64,000 nucleotides of DNA, taken from positions 51,549,502 to 51,613,501 of the forward strand of contig JBCNJP010000006.1 in NCBI GenBank assembly GCA_039602395.1, written 5' to 3'. Under the pieces are notes generated by a model. The model was not told the DNA's origin, searched no databases, and saw only the letters and a list, made by a program, of their open reading frames with translations. Below are positions 47,887-58,500 of the stretch, piece after piece (within the stretch, counting starts at the first letter, position 1; each line of letters begins with the position of its first letter). The DNA comes from Deinandra increscens subsp. villosa. Lineage: Eukaryota; Streptophyta; Magnoliopsida; Asterales; Asteraceae. The position numbers and the translations under genes were made by a program.

Positions 47887-49615
47887 TGGTGTGTGCTGAG
47901 GTGTACTTAAAATATGGCTATATTTTTTTTCAAACCTGTTTAGCAGTTTTATGCTTTTAAATTTATAATGCCTGATTTACTTGACAACCACTATTTCACC
48001 ACATTACACGGGCAAGTATACCCATCGTGGGCAGTATAGTAGCGGTAAGTTGAATCGGGGTCGATTAGGACACAATGGAAAGTGAGAGCTCTGAATACTT
48101 AGTCCGCTGTTATCATCTAGCCAGGTGTAACTTTTAGTTTTAAGAAAGAAAAATAAACTAAATAAAAGAAAGAGAGAAAATAAGATGGTGTTTAAGAAAT
48201 TGTAAATCGAAGTTAATATCACTTGGGAGAACTCACCAGTGGTTAAGGAAGATTTGACAGGCACTTATATCCTTGCTTAAGATTGTTCACTGGCAGAAGA
48301 TCAACCACCTTTCAGAATCTTAGGCTGATTCACCATCCAACTGCTAATCGTCTACGAGGAGTACGAATACCGAGGGAAGGTGCTGCTAGTGAACAAACAA
48401 AGTGGTGTAATGCCACTTAGTTACGGGGTCCCTCAAACCGGTCGACTTACCGTACTTGACACGCCGTCATGAACCAGCAGGGGAACAACCCTGCGTGCCG
48501 GATTATTTCATTATGAAAATGATCTTTTTTAAGGGGCTAGGTCCGTTTCTTCCGTGCACCACTCTCGCGCATGCACGTCCGGCGTAACCAGAGCCAAGTT
48601 CACAAACACGTACGATCTCGGCTTTCGTGAAGTGACAAAATATTACCAACCCCCATTCCCAACCAAATACTTTCAGCCCGCAGTTGCGTGATCACCCGAG
48701 TTTGCTTACATAAACATAAGGACCTCGAACGTATCATGTAGCATGGGGTGCGAGGCACCTTTCGAATCATGCATCGTCCCCCGACCGGGTGTCACAAGTC
48801 CGACCTTTGGGATTTTGACTCCCCAAATGGTCTGTGATACGTAGAGCACGTTTGGTTCAGAAAATCAGTAATACACTTTTAATAAAAGGGGTTTTCATAA
48901 AGTCATGAAACACACCTCAAGTGAGTTTATAAGGCTGTTAACCAACCCACCAAAGGTTTGTTACTTTCCAAGTAAGTATAAGAATTTAGCCAATGATGGC
49001 TTTAGAGATTTGCTTAAGAGAAGGAGAAGATTACATAGAGAAAAGCTTACTGATTCTTACTTAAGTTAAAGTTCTTACAAACTTGATTACAAGACTAAAA
49101 ACGACCAAATGACTCACTACACGGAAAAAGAAGAGAAGAATTGAGCGAGTCTTCAAATGAGGAGAGCATGGCTTTTATAGGCAAATTTCGGACTTGGGCA
49201 CGACCCGTGTTAGGTTGGGCACGGGGCGTCTTGATTCTGGGGATCTACAAAAACCTGCAACTCTGCGGCGACACGGGGCGTGCTGAAGTGGGCACGGGGC
49301 GTGCCGTGTCAGACGATACGATTTGTGTTCAGAGGCATGTGGCGTACTAAGGGAGGCACGGGTTGTATTGTGTCAGACGGTGGGCACGGGGCATGCTTGG
49401 TCAGGCACGGGGCTTGCTGGTCTTCGCTGGTCTTGGAACTTTGCATTTTTCTTATGTTTGTTATTGTAATCTGTTCCTTTTGCGACCTTTGCCCTTTTGA
49501 ACCTGAAAAACTTAAAAGAAAACAAAACAAACTTGTTTTGGTGTTAGTAAATCAGATTTGTGCCGATTTGTGAAGGATATTTGGTATAAAAGTATGTATA
49601 ATTTGATGTCCATCA
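47887..49615 (-). repeat. 5' LTR of the Athila-like element
   Basis: 1729 bp from TGGTGTGTGC to CCATCA. TATAAAAG on the minus strand at 49172-49179. About eight GGCACGGGGCGTGC-type words lie at 49190-49440, directly upstream of that TATA in element orientation. Confidence 0.9.
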
Positions 49616-50283
49616 TTCTGTACAAACCAAATTCTACAGAAATCCTCATTTCTGTAGAAGGCTTCTAATGGGAAACATTTATAGTCCTCAAAGAAGAGTC
49701 CTGAAGGAGTTCTGGACTATGAGAAGATAATACGAGAAGAACTATTCTGCCTTTGTGTGAAGAACAAGTAAAGTAAGCAACAACTTGGCATTAAACACGG
49801 AAGTAATTGAAGACTGTTGAAAAGAGATAAATTGAATATCCTTAATTTATCTCTATATACTCTGACACACTCCAAATTCAACCGTCCTCAACCACTTTAT
49901 CCACTTGCAACTTGCTACATTTTCCTATAAATAGCAAGCAGACTTCACCAAAGATCGGAAGAAATCAAGCACATAATTTACAAGCTTCTCAAAGCAATTA
50001 CAACTTACCCCCGCAGAAAAGTTCTTTCTGTAGATATATTGTTATATTATAAACTCGTGTAAACCATTATTTACATCTGAGATATACAGAAAAACCCTTT
50101 TATGAATTGTTGTCTTCCAAGTTGATTTACTTTCCGCAACTTGTCAATCTTGTTTATATCAAATTGTGCCAATATTGTTAAAGAGCCCCTCACGAGACCC
50201 AACAATTGGTATCAGAGCACATTGAATAACTAATATTCAAAGATCTTGCTCTTTAACATCTTTTCCTTAGCATTCTCTCAAAA

Positions 50284-51551
50284 ATGTCTTCAAGCTGGAA
50301 TAATGGGAAATCACTTGGCTCATTAGCAAAACCCCCTATGCTTGCTAGGGAAGAATATCCACAGTGAAAATTAGAATTACCAACTTCCTAAAAGAAGTTG
50401 ACAGTTCCCTATTGGAATGCATAGCCAAGGGACCCAATTGTCCCACATTTGACATTTATGAGATTAAGAAAATTGAAACCTCAGCCGGTGTTCCTGCTCG
50501 CACCATACCCAAAGAAAGAAAATGGTGGAGCGAGGAGGACAAACCAAAGAGATAAATGAGGATAGAGCCAAAACGGTCCTCATTATGGCCCTTCCCCATG
50601 AAATATTCTGTCAAGTTGACTGCAATACCTCAGCCAAGGGCATATGGGATGCCCTTGAGAAACTCTTTGATGAGGGAGACCAAATGAAAAGAAACAAAAT
50701 AACTAAAGCACTAAATGAGTATGAATCTTTCAGATCACTCCCAAACGAGTCACTTCTAAACACTTACAATCGTTTTGCCACAATAATTAATTATCTAAGG
50801 AAGTTCAATGTTTCTAAATCTAACGAGGAAACATATTACGTTTATAAAAAGCCTTCCTCATGAATGGAGAAGTCTAACCATGACTCTCCACTCAACTTTG
50901 GAGCTGGAAGAAAAAAAGCCTAAATGACCTCTTATGTATTCTAGACTCTCAAGAGTCTGAAATACTAGATATCTCCAAATTCAAAGTTGATCCACTGGCT
51001 CTTTACTCTGAAAAGAGGAAAAGAGATACTAAACAAGAGTCAATCCACTCAAAGAGGAAAAAATTAAGTGACTCGGAAATCGAATATTCTGAAAGTGAAA
51101 TAGAAAATGAATCATTTGAAAATCCCTGGCACTACTGACCAAACAGTTTGGAAGATTAAAAAAGAATCATTCATGTCCAACCAGAAATAATTTCTCAAAA
51201 AATGAAGAAAGCAAGAAACAATCATTAGAATATAACAACCCTAAAATCAAAAAAAGTGAGATAAAGTGCTTCCAATGTGGAATATTGGGCCACTATGCCT
51301 CAGAGTGCAAGAATAAAAGGCTCAAAGATGCAACATACTATAGAAGGAAGTATGAACATGCCATGCAAAAAGAAAAGGCATTAATGGCTGAAGTTCAAAA
51401 CTAGGACTCAGAGTCATCATGTGATGAAGAATACCATGCAAATAGATGTCTCATGGCCAATGATGAATCTCTCTCGTCCGATCTCTCTGAAACTTCACAT
51501 GAAAAACAAGTAAGCTCCTTTCATACTGATCTAATTTTTCAATTCAACAAC
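50284..51551 (+). pseudogene. degenerate copia gag
   Basis: Starts MSSSWNNGKSLGSLAK at 50284, 66 bp after the PBS. The early TGG of a conserved Trp has become TGA (near 50367), and several frameshifts follow. Recognisable segments: AKTVLIMALPHE, AKGIWDALEKLFDEGD and FRSLPNESLLNTYNRF (gag core, about 50550-50800) and a knuckle CFQCGILGHYASEC near 51270. Cut at 51551 by the inverted Sirevirus-like LTR. Confidence 0.85.
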
Positions 51552-51967
51552 TGTAGGATCGAAATTAGCGATCAAACACGATATCGATCTCGTATACACG
51601 TGCGGAATCCGTGTAGACGAGTGATTCAAGAATAGAGATGGAGAAATCGTAACAAACACAATAAAACAATAAACTAACGAATACCGTACGATTACTAATC
51701 AAAACTGTGCACACGAAGTCTCTAGAATTCGTCTGGTACACGTGATTTGGTTCCCCCTGTCTCACGAATTCTCTAGATTCCTCAATGGCCAACCCTATAC
51801 TCAGAGGCTTATGTGTGTTTATATAGACACACACATAAGCCTACATGGGCTTATTTCAGCCCAAGCCCAAACCCAACATAATTACACATAATAACTACAA
51901 GCCCACTAGTAATAAGTCTAGCCTAAAACTATTTAATATTACAAGCCTCATCATTCTAGCCTCTACA
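51552..51967 (-). repeat. 3' LTR of a minus-strand Sirevirus-like element
   Basis: 416 bp. On the element strand it starts TGTAGAGGC, has TATA (TATATAAACAC) near 51823, and ends GATCCTACA. It resembles the LTR of the 30.9-43.5 kb element in its closing phrase. The 5-bp flank on the left is ACAAC; its partner was not found. Confidence 0.8.
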
Positions 51968-54118
51968 ATCTTCCCCTAGGCTTGTGATATTAAATGACTT
52001 TGACCTTCAATTCTCAGATAGGCAATCTTCCTTTTGTATTGAGCTTGTGTTGGTGAAGATTCGTCATTCAATAATCTTCATTGGGCAGCAACGAGAGACT
52101 TCTGGGAGCTTTCTTTCAATCAGCAACAACTTGGACTTCTAAGGATAAACAAGTAATGAGAGGAGAATTCTCATGCACTTGCCTCTTGTTGAATGAAACT
52201 TTGGTCCTTTCTAAATCATGGGTAATTGTCTTGACTTGCCTTTGTCTAGAGAGGATAAAATTTTGAATTCCTCTATCTTTGCAATCTTGATTGTAGATCT
52301 TTAACTATCTGCATTTAGCTTCCCCTCAACTTGTGAACAATGTTTTCTTGAACTTTGGAAGCTTCATTTGAACCAACAAACTTCCCCTATGATGCATCTT
52401 CTATAGGGTAAGTCCTTTTCCGGCTGATTCTTTCAACATGAGCAGTAGTATTTGATCAACAGAGTCTTTCACTTTTCTTATCCATGGCATTTCTTTTGTA
52501 TTTAACCTGCCATGCACAACATGGAACAAACAAACACTAACCAGCAAATGATAACTGGTTACTAGGTTAGCAGGAGATAAACATTATTTAACACAAACCC
52601 TAACATTGATTACAAAGTACTTCCCCTGAACCCAAGGACTCTTTTCACTTCCCCTGAGATAACACATATCTCCCCCCTGAGATAATGCCTATTATCTCAC
52701 TTCTTATCTCTCCTTCTCCCCCTAAAAACGGGTCACATTTGAGAGGGGGCATATTTTCTTGCACAAAACCCACAAAAACATATTAAAACCTTAAAATTAA
52801 CGTGGCCATGGTTGTAAAATAAACATTAAAAAACTTAAGAATACCCAAAAGAAAAACAAAATTAAAACAAGTATGGACAAGTTGCTAAAAAGAAGGATTT
52901 ATTTGGGATCAAACCGTCTTTGTCTGAACTGAGGAACCCTTTTTAGCATCTTTTACTCGAACATGTCCAGGTGATTGACAGTATTTTGATCCTCTTTAAA
53001 CCCATGTCCCTCGTTTCTCGGTTGTTTGTCACTTATTTATCTTTTAGGTACATTAATTATGAACATAAGACAGTCACACACAAATCCTAGGTAATTAAAA
53101 TGTGCTGTCTATCAAGCTTGATCATTCCCTACCACATATTTTCACATTCCCATATCCAGAGTTTTGAATTTTTTCTCGAGACTTGGCTGAGAAGAGAAAA
53201 AACAGATCATTAAGAGATAGGGATAATATACATAGACATATATGATTTCAACTCAGGCATTTTTCAAACAGGTGGTAACCTTTCATCAAACACATAAGCG
53301 TAGTCGCAAAGTCAGGGCTGAAGGTTTTTGGACGCTTGAGGGTCTCTTTTGTTGTGCACATTGGCATCTTTTGGGGTGTAAATTATATACAGTGATCTGC
53401 AAGCACGTTAGTACAGATTAACCAGGTCTTTGCTCACGCAAAACGGAGGAAAGTCTGACTAACACGTCAGTACAGTCTACACCAGGTCTTTGCTCACGCA
53501 AAACAGAGACGAGACTGACTAATGGCTTTGACATCCCCAGGTCTTTTCTCACACAAAACAGAGGGGACGCCGACTTTTTGAGATTTTCGATTCAACACTT
53601 TGGAGTCCGGCGTGTGTATCGGGAACTTTTTCGCAGTCAAATAGAACATACACTTAACCTAAGTGTGTATTTCCTGTTAGATGACATACGTTATCTTTAA
53701 GTGTTGTGACACATACCTTTGTGTTTGGAATTGAGCCTACCGAGCACATCACCTTGGATCATGTCTTTCACTTCAGCCTTACACGTGTCAGTCATCTTCA
53801 GAATGGAAATATTTCATTTCCCTCCTTCTCAAACACACAAGCAAACAATTAAAAATTAAAAAGCACACTTTGGAATGAGGGGTCTATTTTTTCACATTTT
53901 CTTCTTCCCCTTGCTTTTTGATTTTTAATAACAATTCTTTTTTTTCTTAATTTATTTTGTTTTTTTTTAATTTTTTGTTTTTAATAATAATAACACACTG
54001 ACACAAAACTAAAGATCAAATAACTAAGCAATATGGCCAAGCTAACTTTCAAAGTTTATTCTTTGAAAAAATTCAGAATTGGGTTTTGTTGCATGCTTTA
54101 CCATACTTTACATCAATA
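51968..54118 (-). mobile_element. 3' internal non-coding part of the minus-strand Sirevirus-like element
   Basis: No gene. On the element strand the purine tract AGGGGAAG abuts the LTR and recurs at least four more times upstream (plus-strand CTTCCCCT near 52317, 52382, 52622 and 52649), a Sirevirus hallmark. At 53415-53575 a unit containing CAGGTCTTTGCTCACGCAAA occurs three times with variation. Pol is absent: the sequence goes from here straight to the protease start on the other side of the CACTA element. Confidence 0.7.
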
Positions 54119-57100
54119 CACTACTAGAAACAGGGCCTTTCTTGACGCGCGAACGATGACGCACAGTTTTTAATGACGCGCAAAAACGGGTGTCATAAAA
54201 AAACTGTCAAGAATTGTAAAATTTTAAGAGTAGATGACGCGCACTTTTGCGTGTCATAAATTTTCTGTCATAATATTAAATAAAAAAAACACGGAGTACA
54301 GATTTTATGGGCGCGTCATCCCATTTCCGTCATTTTATATTTTTAATTATCCCGCTTAAATTTCAGTTCCCCCCATTCCCCCCGCTGAAAAATTATAAAA
54401 TGGCGCTCTTAACCCAAGTCTCAATATACGCTTTCAGATTTTTGCCCTAAATCTTCCGACTTTTCCCGCTCACACAATTTTTGCCCTAAATCTTTCGACT
54501 TCTCCCCCTCACACAAAATGTTTCCCCTAAATCTTCCGACTCCTCCGACTACATCTGCTCCTCGCCACCATTCCTCCGACTCCTCGCCTACTTCTGCTCC
54601 TCTGCCTCAATCGCACGTCGGGAGGTAGGATTCGGTTGTTTGATTTAAGTTTTCCTTTAACAGTGATTTTTGTATCTATAGTCCTGATCATGGATGCTTC
54701 GGATTCTGTTTTCTCTTGAGAGAGTTCTCTCTATCGCCTGATTAAAGGTACGCATCGCAATTTTAGGTTGTGACCTAATTTTTTATTCGATCTTAATTTT
54801 ATAGATTTCTTGAAGGTAGCAGTTCGTACGGCCATCAATTTCTGGAAATCGGGATGGATTTCTTTAGTTTTGGTCTTATCTCTTGACGATATGAAAACCC
54901 TAGATCCAGAGCTCGTAAGTTTGGCCCTGGACCCTCTCGCCGTTTGCCCAAACTGGTAATTTTTTCTTGTTTCTTTTCCCTAGATCCAGAGCTCGTAAGC
55001 ATTAAGAATTGGGGATCAAAGGAATATTATGTACTTGGCATATGATTTGCTGTTTTGTTTTTCTATTACATCCAATTCGGATTTAGATATAATAACATAA
55101 GTATTAGCATTGAGTTACTTTGTTATTTTAAATCCAGAATTAAATAGTTTCAATTCTTTAAACCTTACAGGAATGGAGTTATTGGTTTTGTGCATACAAG
55201 GTGTTTGTATCAAGGTCTTGGCCTCATTGGAGTTATGAGTTTTGTGCATACAAGGTGTTTGTATTAATGTCTTGGTGTTATTGACAAGATAAAGCTTCAA
55301 GGGGATGAAGGTAACATAAGTTAGAGAATACTAATATATCATATTTTGCATATAATCCTTATTTCTTAACCACGGTCCATTCCTAACTTGACTGCAAAGT
55401 AAACAAAAGAGATTTAATCAGTAGCTAGATTTAATCAGGTTAATGAGCAACATATTCATTTTTTAATTTTGTATCTCTATCTTTTGTACAAAGTTGCATT
55501 ACAATTATAGTAGTTAGGGTGAGAGCAGAGGTAGCCGAGGTAGACACTTGGTTTCTCTAAAGATTTTCACTAAAGTTGCATTACAATTAATTGATTAAAG
55601 GTTTCTGCTTTGACTATTATAGTTATTTTGTTTTGATTTGTGATTGTGGATTGTAGATATGAAGGGTGCCAAGGGTAAAGGTCCTGCAAAAAGGGATGCC
55701 TTGAAGCCTATTAAGGACAGGTTCATTTCCTGTTTGTTTTGATGTTCTAATCACTATTGCATAATAATTATTCATCATATAAACCTTCATAGACTTGGTT
55801 TCTGAAATCAGTTGTGTATAGTTCATATTTAAAGTTAATATGACATTTTCTTGATTGAGATCACCCCAATTCTAGGCCAGTTCTTCACGATTGATACTCA
55901 TTACTCTGTTCTATATTGATTTTGGGTCAGTTTGTTTCCAGATCTTGCTTATAATTCTCCTGGTATGTTTAACCTTTATGTGTTATTTTGATTAACTTTT
56001 TTTTCTGATCCATGCAAGAAATATTTGGTTAAAAGTAAAAGTTTCTATGCACATAAGTCATTAACAACTATATGAGATTTATAAATTATTATAAGGTGAA
56101 CAGTTTGATCCCAGCTGACCAACTTAGAAATGAAGGGAAAATTCATGATGCAAATTTGTTGGTTAATTTGTGGAACAGGAAATGACACTTAAAGAATATC
56201 AAAAGGTTCTCCAAGGTATTATTAGTTCTTTTGCAGTTTTGGCAGCATAATATGCAGTTTTGGCAGCATACTATGATTTTTAAAAAGACCATGATATAAG
56301 TGTGCAAATATTGCAAACTATTTTCAGGGAAATTAAAAAAATATATTACTTCATACTTTCTGTTGTATTATGGTCAAGGATGTGCTACACTGATGACTTA
56401 ACAAAATTGCAATGTTTCAATCCCATTCTACCTTGCTGCCCATCAGTACTCGCTACAAAGTGTCATTTTTAGGGATATTTTAGATATTCAACTAATAATC
56501 AAAACGTTAAACTATGTATCATGTCAAGGTGTCAAACCTTGATCTTGTTGTGTGTTTTTCTCTTCATATTTTTTGTTTGTTACTAACAGGTAAGTGATTT
56601 GTTTTAGGTTGACATGTTTACCATTTAGATATGAAAATAAACAATCTTAAAGAGGTGTTTACTTCAATCAGGTGAGTTATAGCCTTGTTAACTTATAATC
56701 TTGGCAAACAGCAGCAAAACAGCAGCAACATAGCAACAAGGGCAGCCCTGTTGTGGTGGCAAACAGCAGCAAAACAACAACATAGCAACATATAAAAGCA
56801 TATAAAAGCAGCTAGGTGTGCTCAATGTGGTCATGGAGAAGCTGTTTTTTTTTTCAGGTAATTTTCTATTAACTTTTCTGTACCAAATATTAACCGTTTT
56901 CCTACTTCCATTCTTAATGGATGTGTGCTAACTAGATTTAACCAAATGGGTGGGTGGTTAAAAGATCAAAACATGTATAGTTTGGGGTTGGGTGGAGCCA
57001 AAAATATTTTCCAGCATTTAACAACAGTTTAGAATATCTATCTAATAAATTTAAATCAGCATAATATATAGCCCCTATAACTAAGCTGCAATAAATAACT

Positions 57101-58293
57101 AATACGATACCTATAAGTGATGCTGAGGGTGGATCCAGTGCTGCGCAACAAGCATAGTAGTGAAGCAACTATAACGAGAAGCCATTTTGAAAAACTAAGT
57201 TCCAAATTTTGTCCAGGACGTAGGTGTTTAGGATGGAGGCATAAATAAGAACTCTTGGTGGCTGTGACAACTACCATTTTGTGACTCAAATGAAACCTAA
57301 ACCCACTTTTATTCGCAAGTGTTAGCGATTGTAGATAGGGATCATGTACGAAGTGTTTGATTCAGTTTTTATAAAATGGCTACTAAATGTTTGTGCTTTT
57401 TGGTGTGCAGGTGCTGCAACTGATCTGTGATTGTTGTTATGAGGATATAATTTCGGGATGTTTGTTTTTTGGTCAACTGCAGCCTCATAGAGTTGTTTAA
57501 TTGTGCAGGTAGACGTGTGTACAATGATGAGGTGGTGGCTTCCTTTATCAGCCTCTTCCATACACAGGTTTGTTTTCCATTCAGTTTTTGTTGCCTGATA
57601 GTTGATTTGGTTCAGTCTAAACCTAAGTGCTTGTTATATCATATTTTGGCAACATAAGTGCTTGCCTTCCGGGCTTGGCACTTTGGCACTTTTTTATTTT
57701 ATTTTACAGTTTGGTATGCGAAGATGAAAACAAGCTTTGGCAAGGAAAAGTCGACTGCAAGATTTTGCTGATGCTTTACGGGAGATGTGGTGGATTAGTC
57801 GCTGGGTTCATGGCTGTCCAATGTGTGGAGGGACATGGGTTCGTGTTGTATAGAAGGCCACTTCATTTTCCGGTTATGTTTTGTATTAACTTAGAAATAC
57901 TTTGTGAACTTTGTAATGTTTTCTATATATATAAAATGCATTATTTTGCTATAAGTGTATTTTTATTTTGTATTATCAAGTTAATTGTCATTTAATGTAG
58001 AAATTAGTGATTTTAGAAAAAACATTTTTTTTAATTAAAAATTAAAATTCTTGACGCGCAAAAATGCGTGTCATAAGCTGATATATGACAGGGGCTTCCT
58101 TGACACACATTTTATGACACACATTAAGTGTCATAAATGGAGCGTCATCGTTCGCGCGTCAAGAACGGGATGACGCGCATTTTGCGCGTCAAGAAGATTC
58201 TTGACCCTACCTTCCTTGACGCTTTTTTGCGCGTCATCTGGGCCCTTTCTTGACGCGCAAAAAGCGTCAAGAAAGCCCTTTTTTGTAGTAGTG
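54119..58293. mobile_element. non-autonomous CACTA (En/Spm) transposon
   Basis: 4175 bp with termini CACTACTAGAAACAGGG and, inverted, CACTACTACAAAAAAGGG; the first 30 bp match with about four mismatches. The 3-bp target duplication ATA is at 54116-54118 and 58294-58296. Subterminal TTGACGCGCA and TGCGTGTCATAA words repeat in both orientations at 54140-54330 and 58050-58280, as expected for transposase binding. No transposase frame is present. The interior has intron-like, T-rich sequence with exon-like islands, one of which looks like an HMGB first exon. Confidence 0.9.
55657..55720 (+). pseudogene. captured first coding exon of an HMGB gene
   Basis: After an acceptor-like TTGTAG, an ATG at 55659 opens MKGAKGKGPAKRDALKPIKD, ending at a GT donor (55721). 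This matches by recall the N-terminus of plant HMGB1-type chromatin proteins (MK-AKGK...ALKPVDDR), and the exon border falls at the same Arg. No HMG box follows within the element, so only this exon was captured. A host-gene origin is inferred from the match, which rests on about 21 residues. Confidence 0.55.
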
Positions 58294-58296
58294 ATA

Positions 58297-58500
58297 AATC
58301 AAGACACAGCCAATTCAGACAGAGTTACCTTTGCTGCTGATTTTTTCAGTTTACCTCTCACAAGGAAACCTACCCTCCATTGAAATGTTCATGTCATGTA
58401 GTAGAGAGATGCCTCCTATCCTGTGCCTGGAACAATCATCTCACAAACAAACAAGGTTAATGAAAGTCATCCTTGACTGTTCCTGCACAAGGTGAGAGAT
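58297..58500 (-). pseudogene. start of copia pol (protease) remnant
   Basis: The minus strand codes DCSRHRIGGISLLHDM, a decayed copia protease motif (DSGCSRHMTG...LLHD), directly downstream of the gag end. It is followed by the CACTA element; the rest of pol is missing. Confidence 0.6.

Larger units (their letters stand above)
23418..49615 (-). mobile_element. Athila-like Ty3/gypsy element with two nested insertions
   Basis: 3' LTR 23418-25065 (1648 bp) and 5' LTR 47887-49615 (1729 bp) bracket a decayed interior. The 5-bp target duplication TTCTG is at 23413-23417 and 49616-49620. PBS (47862-47879) reads TGGCGCCGTTGCCGGGGA, the tRNA-Asp type used by Athila. A PPT-like GTGTGGGGATATT precedes the 3' LTR. 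The interior is interrupted by a copia element (30895-43498) and a Helitron (26623-29384). Removing these leaves roughly 10.8 kb. pol is riddled with stops and frameshifts. Confidence 0.9.
23259..50204 (+). mobile_element. copia LTR split by the Athila-like element (parts 23259-23417 and 49621-50204)
   Basis: Left part starts TGTTAGAACTTAG; right part ends GACCCAACA, followed by TGGTATCAGAGC at 50207-50218 (tRNA-iMet PBS). Joined, the LTR is about 743 bp with TATA (CTATAAATAGC near 49925). The two parts are separated exactly by an Athila-like element with a TTCTG duplication, so the split is a nested insertion. Its degenerate gag follows at 50284. Confidence 0.82.

Noticed and set aside
54119..58293. 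CACTA element as an autonomous transposon
   Set aside because: No transposase frame in any orientation; only short islands.
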